This document shows, one piece after another, positions 51,159-60,080 of a stretch of DNA of 64,000 nucleotides (within the stretch, counting starts at the first letter, position 1; each line of letters begins with the position of its first letter). The notes under the pieces are model-generated. The model worked only from the letters and a program-made list of their open reading frames with translations. It ran no database searches and was not told the origin of the DNA. Made by a program: the position numbers and the translations under genes. Source of the DNA: Lichenicoccus sp964246745 (GTDB lineage Bacteria > Pseudomonadota > Alphaproteobacteria > Acetobacterales > Acetobacteraceae); assembly GCA_964246745.1 (NCBI GenBank), contig CAXTRK010000010.1, positions 28,310 through 92,309 on the forward strand, written 5' to 3'.

Positions 51159-53264
51159 ATGAGTGGCGCCACGCTTGAGTCGGTTGCCGCAAAGGGCGGC
51201 TTGGCCGCCATTGCCGGAAAGCTGCGGCTCTATTCACCCGGTTCGGATATCGGACTGGCCCTTGGCGTCATCGCGCTGCTGTCAGTACTGATCCTGCCGC
51301 TGCCGACATTCGTGCTCGATCTCGGTCTTTCGTTGTCAATTACCTTGTCAGTGCTCATCCTCATGGTGGCGCTATTCCTGCAGCGCCCACTCGACTTCAC
51401 CTCGTTTCCAACCATCCTCCTGCTCACCACGCTGCTGCGGCTTTCGCTTGAAGTCGCAACCACCCGCCTGATCCTCAGCCATGGCAATGAAGGTCCGCTC
51501 GCGGCGGGCCATGTGGTGGCCGCATTCGGCGGCTTCCTCATGGGTGGCGACGTCGTCATCGGCCTGATCCTGTTCGGCATCCTGCTGGTGGTCAACTTCA
51601 TGGTCATCACCAAGGGCTCGGGTCGGATTGCGGAGGTTGCCGCCCGATTCAGCCTTGATGCTATGCCCGGCAAACAGATGGCCATCGATGCGGAGCTCTC
51701 CTCGGGCGCCATCACCGAGAAGGTAGCCCGCCTGCGCCGCCGCGAACTCGAGGAGGAGAGTGGTTTCTATGGCGCGATGGATGGTGCCGCCAAATTCGTG
51801 CGCGGCGACGCCATTGCGGGTCTGCTCATCACCGTCATCAATATCGTGGGCGGTCTTGCCATTGGTCTGATCCGTGATGGCATGGCGTTTTCGGATGCGG
51901 CGGCAACCTTTACCACTCTTACTGTCGGAGACGGTCTGACCGCGCAGATCCCGGCCCTGCTGGTCTCCACCGCGGCAGGTATCGTCGTCACCAAGGGCGG
52001 CACCGATGGCGCGGCTGATGTCGCCTTGATACGCCAGCTTGGTGGCAACCCCAAGCCGATGGCGCTTGCCGCCGGAGCGGCCGTGGTCTTGGCATTGATG
52101 CCGGGGCTTCCAACGGTGCCCTTTCTCGCCCTGGGTGGTCTTGCCGGTGGTGCTGCGTGGCTAAGACTGAAGGCTCCAAGCACGCCTGCCGACCCCGAGG
52201 CGGCATCGATCGTCTCTTCCAACACGGCAGAACCGCCGATCACCGACGCGATGCGGATCGACATGATCCGCCTTGAGCTTGGCTATGGCCTGCTGCCGTT
52301 GGCCGGTGGTGAAACACCGCGCTTGACCGAGCAGATCAAGGCTTTGCGCCGGACGATCGCGCAGGAAATGGGCTTTGTCCTGCCTCCCGTGCGAATCCAG
52401 GACAATATGCAACTCGGCGCGGACACCTATGTCATCCGCATCAAGGAGATTGCCGCCGGGCGCGGCGAGATACGACCAACCCGATTGCTGGTGATGGATC
52501 CCAAAGGCGGCGTTCCGGATCTGCCGGGCGAGCGAACCGTGGAGCCGGCATTCGGTCTGCAGGCCTTGTGGATTGATCCCGCTCGCAGGGAAGACGCCTT
52601 GTTCAAGGGGTGCACCGTTGTCGACCCGGCAAGCGTGCTGAGCACCCATCTGACCGAAGTCGTACGCGAGACGATGGCTGAGCTGCTGTCCTACTCCGAG
52701 ACGCAGAAGTTGCTGGACGAGATGCCGCGCGAACAGCAGAAACTGGTTGCCGACCTCATTCCGTCGCAGGTTTCAACAGGAGCAGTTCAGAGAATTCTGC
52801 AATCGTTGCTTGCAGAGCGTATTTCTATCCGTGATCTTTCGACAATTCTTGAAGGCGTGCAGGAAGCCTGCGGCGGCGGCCTGCGCGCGGTGCCGTTGAT
52901 CGTGGCGCACGTGCGCGTTCGCTTGGCACGGCAGATCAGCGACGCGCATCTCGGCCCGAACGGTTACGTACCCCTTGTGACGTTGAGCCCAACTTGGGAG
53001 GCGGCATTCCTGGAAAGTCTGGTCGGTCCCGTCGAGGATCGACAATTGGCGATGGCGCCTAGCCGGTTGAATGAGTTCATCCCAAAGCTTCGCGGAGCCC
53101 TCGACGCCGCCGCCGCCGCCGGCGAGGCGCCCGTTGTCCTTGTCAATGGAGCGCTTCGCGCGCCAATGCGCTCGATCGTCGAGCGACTGCGACCGGCAAC
53201 ATCGGTTTTATCACAATCCGAGATCTCTGCACGAGTGCGCATTCGTACTCTGGAGACGATCTGA
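51159..53264 (+). CDS. flhA: flagellar export gate protein
   Basis: FlhA (701 residues) is the main export-gate subunit. It has eight N-terminal helices (starting IGLALGVIALLSVLILPLPTFVLDLGLSLSITLSVLILMVALF) with the conserved FHIPEP-like loop (ARFSLDAMPGKQMAIDAELSSGAITE). The long cytoplasmic domain carries LRLELGYGLLPLAGGE and ESLLAERISIRDLSTILEG. It follows flbD within three bases of its stop, as in Caulobacter. Confidence 0.95.
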   Translation: MSGATLESVAAKGGLAAIAGKLRLYSPGSDIGLALGVIALLSVLILPLPTFVLDLGLSLSITLSVLILMVALFLQRPLDFTSFPTILLLTTLLRLSLEVATTRLILSHGNEGPLAAGHVVAAFGGFLMGGDVVIGLILFGILLVVNFMVITKGSGRIAEVAARFSLDAMPGKQMAIDAELSSGAITEKVARLRRRELEEESGFYGAMDGAAKFVRGDAIAGLLITVINIVGGLAIGLIRDGMAFSDAAATFTTLTVGDGLTAQIPALLVSTAAGIVVTKGGTDGAADVALIRQLGGNPKPMALAAGAAVVLALMPGLPTVPFLALGGLAGGAAWLRLKAPSTPADPEAASIVSSNTAEPPITDAMRIDMIRLELGYGLLPLAGGETPRLTEQIKALRRTIAQEMGFVLPPVRIQDNMQLGADTYVIRIKEIAAGRGEIRPTRLLVMDPKGGVPDLPGERTVEPAFGLQALWIDPARREDALFKGCTVVDPASVLSTHLTEVVRETMAELLSYSETQKLLDEMPREQQKLVADLIPSQVSTGAVQRILQSLLAERISIRDLSTILEGVQEACGGGLRAVPLIVAHVRVRLARQISDAHLGPNGYVPLVTLSPTWEAAFLESLVGPVEDRQLAMAPSRLNEFIPKLRGALDAAAAAGEAPVVLVNGALRAPMRSIVERLRPATSVLSQSEISARVRIRTLETI

Positions 53265-53309
53265 TGCTGAGGTCTCGACCGATTTGTCCGCCACCTTGCA
53301 GCTACTCTC

Positions 53310-54383
53310 ATGCGTATTAGGATTTTCCGAGCGCCTACGCTCGCCGAGGCGATCGCCAGAATACGCACCGAACTTGGCGCGGACGCGTTGATTCTGTCTG
53401 ATCGCCGCCGCGGCGATTACGTCGAAGTGACCGCTGCGTTGGAGGCCAGCGACGCTCCTGCGCTTCGCGCTTCCGCGCTTCCAGGAAACCCAGACGATCT
53501 CGAACCCTTTGCGGTCCGGACTCCGTCAAGGCCAAACCGGCAAAATCGGTCTAGTAGCGAAGCGGTTGGTCCGGCATTGCTCTGGCATGGACTCTCCCCT
53601 TCGCTCGTGACCGCCCTTTCGACCGGGCCGCTGGAAACCGCCTGCGCACGCGTGTTCCGGTTTGCCGATTTGCAGATCGATCGTGGAGACGACCCGCTTC
53701 TGCTGGCTGGACCACCAGGCGGCGGCAAGACATTGACGGTTGCGCGACTGGCGACTCGTCTCGTCCTGGCGGGTCAACAACCACTGGTGATCACGGCCGA
53801 CGGCAAACGCGCCGGCGCGATCGAACAGCTTGCGGCTTTTACACGATTGCTTGGCTTGACCATGGTCGTAGCCAGCACCGCCGAGATGCTGCGGCGGGCG
53901 CTCGCTCGGCGCGACGCGGGTCAGCCGGTGCTGATCGATGCGCCGGGCCTTGATCTCGCGAACGCGGAACAATCGACGGAATTGCGGGAGCTGCGGGAGG
54001 CATCAGGTGCCGCCCTCGTCCTGGTACTCCCCTGCGGACTTGATCCACATGAGGCGCAGGAAATCGCCTGTGCGCATGTCGATCTCGGCGCGCGGGGCCT
54101 GATTGCCACGCGGACAGACCTCTCACGACGATTGGGCGGCGTTCTCTGTGCCGCGTCGGCCTCCGGTCTGGCGCTCACAGAGGCTGGGATCGGGAGCGGC
54201 GTCGCCGATGGACTGATTGCAATCACACCGGGCTTCGTCGCGCAACGTCTGCAACGCGACAGCTTGAACGCGTCTGGAGCCGCCGCAACGACCGGCGTGC
54301 AGCAGCCTGCATCCGGCCTGATTACCCGCTCCGCCTTGACACTTCACATCGCAGCGCAACGACGTGCTGCACCCAGCCTATGA
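53310..54383 (+). CDS. flhF: flagellar biosynthesis GTPase
   Basis: FlhF (357 residues) is an SRP-type GTPase that sets flagellar position. It starts with a basic N-terminal region (RIRIFRAPTLAEAIARIRTELGADALILSDRRRG). The NG-domain follows, with P-loop GPPGGGKT (K140 is the P-loop Lys), VITADGKRAGAIEQLA, LIDAPGLD and ATRTDLSRRLGG. Its FlhG partner is the next gene. Confidence 0.9.
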   Translation: MRIRIFRAPTLAEAIARIRTELGADALILSDRRRGDYVEVTAALEASDAPALRASALPGNPDDLEPFAVRTPSRPNRQNRSSSEAVGPALLWHGLSPSLVTALSTGPLETACARVFRFADLQIDRGDDPLLLAGPPGGGKTLTVARLATRLVLAGQQPLVITADGKRAGAIEQLAAFTRLLGLTMVVASTAEMLRRALARRDAGQPVLIDAPGLDLANAEQSTELRELREASGAALVLVLPCGLDPHEAQEIACAHVDLGARGLIATRTDLSRRLGGVLCAASASGLALTEAGIGSGVADGLIAITPGFVAQRLQRDSLNASGAAATTGVQQPASGLITRSALTLHIAAQRRAAPSL

Positions 54384-54395
54384 GGCCTTCCGCTC

Positions 54396-55217
54396 ATGAA
54401 CAATGTTCTTGCAATGCGGAGCAGTGCCGCAGTCCCGCTGCACGCTGCACGCGTCGTTGCCGTCGCATCAGGCAAGGGCGGCGTCGGCAAGACGTGGCTT
54501 TCGATAACGCTGGCGCACATCCTGGCTGGCTGCGGCGCCCGCGTGTTGCTCTTTGATGGCGATTTCGGGCTGGCCAACATTGACATTCAGCTTGGCCTTA
54601 CGCCCAGTCGCGACCTGTGTGACGTTGTTGCCGGACGTGTCGGACTGCAAGATGCCATCACCGACTATCATGGGCAGGAGGGAAGAGACCCGGGCTTCAG
54701 CATTCTGCCTGGCAGGTCGGGCAGCACGATGTTCTCGGGCCTCGAAGTGTCAGCGCTCGATGAGCTACTGTCAGAGTTAAGGTGTCTCGACACATACGAC
54801 ACCGTGCTGTTGGATCTTGGCGCTGGTATCGATCGGGTAACGCGGAGGCTCGCGGCATGGGCGGACACGCTGCTGGTTGTGACGACCGATGAGCCCACGG
54901 CACTCACGGATGCTTATGCCGTCATCAAGCTGCACATACGCGACCGTCCGGCTCTAGGCTCGGACAGCAGCCTGCCCGCCGATATACGAATTGTTGTCAA
55001 TCAGGCGGCCAGCGTCAGTAGCGGAGAGCGGGCCTATGCGACACTCGCACGGGCTTGCACCAAGTTCCTGGGTCACACACCACCACTTGGCGGTATCATC
55101 CGAAAGGACGCAGGCGTCAGTGAGGCCATTCGGCGGCAGGCACTGCTCGCCAGCCGTCTTCCGAAGTCACCGGCGATTTTAGATGTTGAGCGACTAGCAG
55201 CGGGATTGCGCCAGTAG
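54396..55217 (+). CDS. flhG: MinD/ParA-type flagellar number regulator
   Basis: This ATPase (273 residues) is of the FlhG/FleN/MinD2 type. The deviant Walker A motif is ASGKGGVGKTWLS (K32), followed by LLFDGDFGLANIDIQLGL and TVLLDLGAGIDRVTRR. FlhG limits flagellar number with FlhF. The start lies 12 bases after flhF, a typical pair. It is the last gene of the GC-rich flagellar block; the sequence becomes AT-richer after it. Confidence 0.9.
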   Translation: MNNVLAMRSSAAVPLHAARVVAVASGKGGVGKTWLSITLAHILAGCGARVLLFDGDFGLANIDIQLGLTPSRDLCDVVAGRVGLQDAITDYHGQEGRDPGFSILPGRSGSTMFSGLEVSALDELLSELRCLDTYDTVLLDLGAGIDRVTRRLAAWADTLLVVTTDEPTALTDAYAVIKLHIRDRPALGSDSSLPADIRIVVNQAASVSSGERAYATLARACTKFLGHTPPLGGIIRKDAGVSEAIRRQALLASRLPKSPAILDVERLAAGLRQ

Positions 55218-55299
55218 GAGATCCATGCTTTTTTTTGACGTATCTGGGATGCACTAGACGGTGCAACCTTTCGCTATGGTCATGCGCTACTATCATGTC

Positions 55300-55470
55300 A
55301 TGATAGAGCAATCGTCCTTTCGTGTGTCAGCTTTAAGTAGCGCCGTCGTACGGACGTGGTTACAGCGCAACTTGCAAGAACGCTATAAGCAGATGCTCTA
55401 TGAAGAGATACCGGATGACCTCCTCGAGTTGATCAAATCCGGTAAAGAGCGTGATATGTCAACGAACTAG
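55300..55470 (+). CDS. small NepR-like protein (possible anti-sigma factor)
   Basis: This 56-residue helical protein has a segment LQERYKQMLYEEIPDDLLELIK that resembles the NepR signature (L-x-x-x-Y-x-x-x-x-x-E-x-[IV]-P-D-x-[FL]-L-x-L). NepR binds the general stress sigma factor EcfG and is released by phosphorylated PhyR. The other parts (acidic/basic helices before it) are not conserved enough to be sure. No phyR or ecfG gene is in the window. The start is uncertain (55261, 55276, 55282 or 55300). There is no good ribosome site at any of them. Confidence 0.5.
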   Translation: MIEQSSFRVSALSSAVVRTWLQRNLQERYKQMLYEEIPDDLLELIKSGKERDMSTN

Positions 55471-55535
55471 GGCATTGATCTGCACCGTATGTCTAACGTG
55501 GCAATCACCCAGTTGCTAACAGATCACGACGGACG

Positions 55536-56387
55536 ATGCGGAGGGATGGATTGCGGGTTTGCATTATCCAGATGTCGCCCGGAAGCGACAAAGGCGACAA
55601 TCTCAAGCAAGCACGCCGTCTTGCCGACGATGCGCTGACGGCTTCCAAGCCCGACCTCATTGTCTTTCCGGAGATGTGGCCGTGCCTTGGCGGCGACCGT
55701 TCCTCAAAGCTAGCCGCGGCAGAATATCTGCCGGCGCAGGGCAGCAGCGAACCCGTAGGAGACGCTTACACTTTTCTCAGGGAAGTCGCCTATTCCGCGG
55801 GTATCTTTGTGCATGGCGGCTCGATTGGCGAGAGAGTCGATGAGCGCATTGCCAACACAACTCTTGTATTTGGCCCTGATGGCGTCGAACAAGCACGGTA
55901 TCGGAAAATCCACTTATTCGATGTTGTTACGCCGAATGGAGAAAGTTATCGGGAAAGCGACACTTTTACGGCGGGTACTTCCGTAACCACGGTGAAAATT
56001 GGCTCGATAACAGCAGGATTGTCGATTTGTTATGACATCCGGTTTGCTGAGTTGTTCCTTGAGCTAAGACGCGCTGGTGCGGAACTCCTCATTGTTCCAG
56101 CGGCGTTTACGGCCGAAACCGGGAAAGCGCACTGGGAGGTGCTCTTGCGCGCACGCGCGATCGAGACACAATGCTGGCTGGCGGCGGCGGCGACATGCGG
56201 CCAGCATTACGACGGCCGAGGAACATCGCGTTCGACTTATGGACACTCAGCACTCATCGATCCATGGGGAAAAGTCACCGCATCGGCATCGGACCACCCG
56301 GGCTGGATCGTCGGCACTATTGATACAACCCTCATCCGACAGGTTCGCTCAGGCTTTCCGATTATGGATCATCGGCAACTGGCGTGA
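55536..56387 (+). CDS. carbon-nitrogen hydrolase (nitrilase superfamily, Nit-type)
   Basis: This 283-residue cytoplasmic amidase has the complete Glu-Lys-Cys triad: E46 (FPEMWP), K124 (YRKIHLFD) and C165 (SICYDIRF). This spacing matches the Nit1/Nit2 group, whose members remove amide groups from deaminated glutathione or omega-amides. It overlaps nadK by four bases (GTGA), so the two are co-translated. It sits in an AT-richer stretch inside a flagellar region, to which it has no known link. Confidence 0.88.
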   Translation: MRRDGLRVCIIQMSPGSDKGDNLKQARRLADDALTASKPDLIVFPEMWPCLGGDRSSKLAAAEYLPAQGSSEPVGDAYTFLREVAYSAGIFVHGGSIGERVDERIANTTLVFGPDGVEQARYRKIHLFDVVTPNGESYRESDTFTAGTSVTTVKIGSITAGLSICYDIRFAELFLELRRAGAELLIVPAAFTAETGKAHWEVLLRARAIETQCWLAAAATCGQHYDGRGTSRSTYGHSALIDPWGKVTASASDHPGWIVGTIDTTLIRQVRSGFPIMDHRQLA

Positions 56388-57280
56388 CCGATATTTTCCC
56401 TTCTCGGAACGGCCTACCACTGGACCAGGCAGAGGACGCGTCTCAAGGATCAGGCAACGCCGAGCTGCACCCTGCTGCTGAGGGGACTCTAAGCGCCGTC
56501 TGGCCTCCGGGGTTTCGCCTCCGTCGGATAGCCTTCGTGGCAGCCGATCACCCTTATGCTCAACAAGCTTTGGCGCGTTTTGAAAGTCGATATGGGAATG
56601 TCCCCGCCAGTGATGCAGAGGTTGTCGTATGCCTCGGCGGGGACGGCTACATGTTAGAGACGTTACATACCGTTTTGATTGCAGGAACGCCGGTGTACGG
56701 GATCAATTGCGGGTCTGTTGGCTTCCTGATGAATCCTCTCGTCGAGGAGGACTTGCCGGAACGCTTAGTTCGGTCACAAGGCGCCGTCTTGCATCCCCTG
56801 CGAATGCACGCCGTGACGCAGTCGGGCCTTGTGGAAGAAGCCTTGGCGCTTAACGATGTGTTCTTGTTCCGGCAGACGCGCCAGGCTGCCAAGGTGCGAG
56901 TCATGGTTGACGGTCGGGTCCGACTGCCAGAACTTGTGTGCGATGGCATACTTGTCTCAACTCCGGCGGGCTCAACCGCTTACAACCTCTCCGCGCACGG
57001 GCCGATCGTGCCGCTATCGGCAAATCTGCTTCCGTTGACACCGATCAGCGCGTTCCGTCCGCGCCGATGGCGTGGCGCGCTCCTCCCCAGCTCGGCGGAT
57101 GTTGAGTTTCAAATCCTAGAAGGTGACAAGCGGCCGGTTGCTGCGGTTGCGGACTTCACCGAAGTGCGGGATGTGGTTTCAGTTGCGGTGAGCGAAGACC
57201 GGGCGCTTAAGACGATCGTGCTGTTCGATCCTGGTCAGAGCCTTTCTGAACGGATCATTGTTGAGCAGTTTACTGTGTAG
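56384..57280 (+). CDS. nadK: NAD kinase
   Basis: This enzyme makes NADP from NAD and ATP. The 298-residue protein has the GGDG motif (GGDG at 85-88), then YGINCGSVGFLMNPL, the NDVFLFRQTRQAAKVRV strand pair, and DGILVSTPAGSTAYNLSAHGPIV, all standard. An extra N-terminal stretch of about 40 residues precedes the core. The GTG start overlaps the hydrolase stop. A perfect 11-base hairpin follows (57305-57338). Confidence 0.93.
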   Translation: MTDIFPSRNGLPLDQAEDASQGSGNAELHPAAEGTLSAVWPPGFRLRRIAFVAADHPYAQQALARFESRYGNVPASDAEVVVCLGGDGYMLETLHTVLIAGTPVYGINCGSVGFLMNPLVEEDLPERLVRSQGAVLHPLRMHAVTQSGLVEEALALNDVFLFRQTRQAAKVRVMVDGRVRLPELVCDGILVSTPAGSTAYNLSAHGPIVPLSANLLPLTPISAFRPRRWRGALLPSSADVEFQILEGDKRPVAAVADFTEVRDVVSVAVSEDRALKTIVLFDPGQSLSERIIVEQFTV

Positions 57281-57304
57281 GGCGTATTGATCGCGTGCAG
57301 CCTT

Positions 57305-57338
57305 GACCCAAACAGATCTGCATCGTGCTGTTTGGGTC
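57305..57338. terminator. hairpin between convergent nadK and CtrA-like genes
   Basis: GACCCAAACAG (57305-57315) and CTGTTTGGGTC (57328-57338) are perfect inverted repeats of 11 bases with a 12-base loop, positioned between two converging stop codons. There is no T-tract, so it may act as a two-way terminator or a transcript-end stem. Confidence 0.6.
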
Positions 57339-57364
57339 ACTGCGGCAGTTATGACGGACACTCC

Positions 57365-58117
57365 TCATGCCGCGGACAGTTGTCTCTCTAACTCAAGGTT
57401 CATGGATGCGGACAGCCTCGCTGGATGGTGAACTGCGGCAGCGCGCTCCTCGTCACGCAGCATGTAGCCCCGCCCCCAGACAGTCCCGATCAGGTGACCA
57501 GCGCCCGCCAGTTGCAGCTTCTTACGCAGCTTGCAGATAAAGACGTCGATGATCTTCATCTCCGGTTCATCCATGCCGCCATAGAGATGATTGAGGAAGG
57601 CGTCTTTGGTGAGCACCATTCCCTTGCGGAGAACCAGAAGCTCCAGGATGGCATACTCCTTGCCCGTGAGATGCACGGCGCTCCCATCTACCGAGACTTC
57701 TCGGCTATCGAGGTTAAGCTGAAGGCTGCCGACGCGAAGGGTAGGCTCGCTGTAGCCCTTGCTGCGACGAAGAATCGCCTGCATGCGAGCGATCAGCTCG
57801 GCGTGATCAAACGGCGTCGTAATGAAATCGTCCGCGCCGACTGCGAAGGCCTTTACCTTTGCCTGCGGTCGGCATAGCGTCGACAAGACGATGACTGGTG
57901 TTGCCAGCCGGGCGGCTCGCATACGCCGAACGACTTCATACCCTTCGATATCCGGTAGCATCAGATCGAGCAAAATCAGATCATAATCATAGCGACGGAC
58001 CATCTCGAGAGCCTCACGGCCCATGTCCGTGTGATCAACGGTAAACCCAGCGTTTTTCAGGATGAGGGACACCCCCTTTGCCGCTGTTACATCGTCCTCA
58101 ACCAGAAGCACGCGCAT
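57365..58117 (-). CDS. ctrA: CtrA-like OmpR-family response regulator with an altered receiver
   Basis: This 250-residue protein matches the CtrA branch through its C-terminal part: LTGKEYAILELLVLRKGMVLTKDAFLNHLYGG, MDEPEMKIIDVFICKLRKKL and TVWGRGYML. CtrA controls flagellar and cell-cycle genes through TTAA-N7-TTAA sites. The receiver has E7, D8, D9 and D51, but the conserved Lys of the TKPF loop is Thr (T101 in DFITTPF), and ILSG is VLST. The switch may therefore be altered. ATG 58117 gives the family N-terminus (MRVLLVEDD); an upstream start at 58129 is possible. It is divergent from fliI. Confidence 0.88.
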   Translation of the reverse strand: MRVLLVEDDVTAAKGVSLILKNAGFTVDHTDMGREALEMVRRYDYDLILLDLMLPDIEGYEVVRRMRAARLATPVIVLSTLCRPQAKVKAFAVGADDFITTPFDHAELIARMQAILRRSKGYSEPTLRVGSLQLNLDSREVSVDGSAVHLTGKEYAILELLVLRKGMVLTKDAFLNHLYGGMDEPEMKIIDVFICKLRKKLQLAGAGHLIGTVWGRGYMLRDEERAAAVHHPARLSASMNLELERQLSAA

Positions 58118-58184
58118 TGTCACCACCATCGGTTTTGATGAGAGATCATTACCACCTATGATTGTGCCCTGTCGATCAAAATCC

Positions 58185-58225
58185 TTAAAAATTGTGTCTT
58201 AAAATTAATACACACGGCTTGTTAA
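58185..58225. promoter_or_regulatory. cluster of four TTAA motifs between the CtrA-like gene and fliI
   Basis: TTAA occurs at 58185, 58199, 58205 and 58222 in a region that is otherwise GC-rich. None of the pairs has the N7 spacing of a full CtrA box. The cluster may be a set of half sites for CtrA or an AT-rich promoter core for the two divergent genes. Confidence 0.3.
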
Positions 58226-58281
58226 TCAATCGGTGGCGTAATGCCCGGAGACGATCCTGCATTTGCAACAAGGCTGATCTC

Positions 58282-59661
58282 GTGGATGCATCACCTACAC
58301 TGTCTGGCCGCTTTGAAAAGCTGCGTTCCGCTCTAGCCGACATACCTGCTTGCGTAATTTCTGGACAAGTCTCAGGCGTGAGCGGACTGGCGGTCGAACT
58401 TGTCGGACTTGACCGGCACGTCTCTGTTGGAGATCGGATCTCGTTACGTGGCCGTGACCGGGTGCCGGTGCTGGCCGAAATTATCGGATTTCGTAACAAT
58501 GTGGCCAATGCAATGGCCTACAGTCCTCTGGACGGGATTGGTCCAGGCGTTGAGGCAACCTTTGCGATTGGCGCCGCCAACCTGCCCGGCCGTCTTGCAC
58601 CGACTGACTCCTGGCTCGGCCGTGTCATGGACCCGCTCGGGAGGCCGATGGACGGCAAGGGCGCTTTGCCGATTGGACCAGTCTCACGCCCGGTTCGAGC
58701 AGGGCCGCCGGAGGCGACATTGCGTGCCCGACTTGGACCACGCATTGATCTTGGCGTGACTGTGATGAACCTGTTCACCACCTGTCGGACTGGACAAAGG
58801 CTTGGATTGTTCGCCGGCTCCGGCGTTGGAAAATCGACACTCCTCTCAATGCTGGCGCGCCATACCCGATGCGATGTCGCCGTAATCTCGCTGGTCGGTG
58901 AACGCGGCCGTGAGGTGCGTGAGTTTCTTGAGGACGATCTCGGCAAGGAGGGATTGGCTCGCTCTGTGGTGATCGTCGCCACTTCAGACACGCCGCCGTT
59001 GATGCGACGTGAGGCCGCCTACTCCGCGTTGACTGTGGCCGAACATTTTCGGGATCAAGGCAAGTCGGTTCTGCTCCTCATGGATAGCGTCACACGCTTT
59101 TGTCTGGCACTGCGTGAAATTGGCCTGTCCAATGGCGAGCCTCCGGCGACGAGAGGCTATCCGCCAAGTGTCTTCGCCGAACTGCCGCGATTATTGGAAC
59201 GCGCCGGCCCTGGGCCAATGCTTCCCGGAGGACGCGCCGGACACATCACGGCGCTATTCACTGTTCTGGTCGAGGGGGATGACCACAATGAGCCCGTCGC
59301 TGATGCCGTTCGCGGCATCCTGGACGGCCATATCGTCATGGACCGGAAGATCGGCGAGAACGGCCGGTTTCCCGCGGTTGACGTTCTCCGATCGTTGTCT
59401 CGCTCGGTGCCAGCGTGCAATGACGCTACTGAAAACCTGCTGACGCGTAAGGCGCGCCAGGTGCTGGCCTTGCACGCGGATATGGCGGATATGGTGAGGC
59501 TCGGCGCTTACAGAGGCGGCACCGATCCGGCGGTCGACGAAGCAGTGATGCTGGCGCCGCAGCTAGAGGCTTTGCTGCGGCAGGGACGTGACGAGAAGGT
59601 GAGTATCGCTGACGCTTTCGACGGATTGGCCAGATCGCTTGACTCAAGAGCGTCGCAATGA
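58282..59661 (+). CDS. fliI: flagellar export ATPase
   Basis: FliI (459 residues) is the F1-beta-like ATPase of the flagellar type III export apparatus. It has an N-terminal beta-barrel (SVGDRISLRGRDRVPVLAEI), the P-loop GSGVGKST (K184), the Walker B-type LLLMDSVTRFC and the conserved ERAGPGPMLPGG region. GTG 58282 gives the expected length; the frame is open to 58192. It overlaps fliJ by four bases. fliH lies about 9 kb upstream, so the export genes are split here. Confidence 0.93.
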   Translation: MDASPTLSGRFEKLRSALADIPACVISGQVSGVSGLAVELVGLDRHVSVGDRISLRGRDRVPVLAEIIGFRNNVANAMAYSPLDGIGPGVEATFAIGAANLPGRLAPTDSWLGRVMDPLGRPMDGKGALPIGPVSRPVRAGPPEATLRARLGPRIDLGVTVMNLFTTCRTGQRLGLFAGSGVGKSTLLSMLARHTRCDVAVISLVGERGREVREFLEDDLGKEGLARSVVIVATSDTPPLMRREAAYSALTVAEHFRDQGKSVLLLMDSVTRFCLALREIGLSNGEPPATRGYPPSVFAELPRLLERAGPGPMLPGGRAGHITALFTVLVEGDDHNEPVADAVRGILDGHIVMDRKIGENGRFPAVDVLRSLSRSVPACNDATENLLTRKARQVLALHADMADMVRLGAYRGGTDPAVDEAVMLAPQLEALLRQGRDEKVSIADAFDGLARSLDSRASQ

Positions 59662-60080
59662 GCGACAATACATTGGTCACGTTGCTGCGTATCCGGCAGT
59701 CCAGCTTGGATGATGCCAAACGCGCGGTGGCGGCCGCATTACGTCAGCAACAGATGATGCAGGCGCGGAGCGAAGCGGAATCACGCCGTTTTGCGGAGGA
59801 ATCCGCGGCCGCTCTCGATCTCGCTAGCGGGGATGAGGCCGTTGACGCCTTTGCACGATGGCTGCCGATCGGTCGTGGGGCGGTTGAAAGCGCACGCGAA
59901 GCCGAACAGGAAGCAGTGGGCGAACTAGACCGCGCACGCATCGTGCTCGGCCTGGCAAGAGCGGCTCATCGCTCGGTCGAACTGCTTATCGAGAAACGGA
60001 CTCATGAGACTGAGCTCCTGCAGGGTCGTAAGTCACAACAGGTCATGGATGAAATCGGCAGTCGCGCAACGCCGCATTAA
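59658..60080 (+). CDS. fliJ: flagellar FliJ-like export chaperone
   Basis: This 140-residue protein is almost wholly helical: LVTLLRIRQSSLDDAKRAVAAALRQQQMMQ, then a charged Ala/Glu-rich coiled coil through to LLIEKRTHETELLQGRKSQQVMDEI. Length, coiled-coil pattern and coupling to fliI (ATGA overlap) fit FliJ, which links FliI to FlhA. FliJ is poorly conserved, so the call depends mainly on context. Confidence 0.8.
   Translation: MSDNTLVTLLRIRQSSLDDAKRAVAAALRQQQMMQARSEAESRRFAEESAAALDLASGDEAVDAFARWLPIGRGAVESAREAEQEAVGELDRARIVLGLARAAHRSVELLIEKRTHETELLQGRKSQQVMDEIGSRATPH

Noticed and set aside
55225..55240. Run of T after flhG as an intrinsic terminator
   Set aside because: No convincing stem precedes the T-run.
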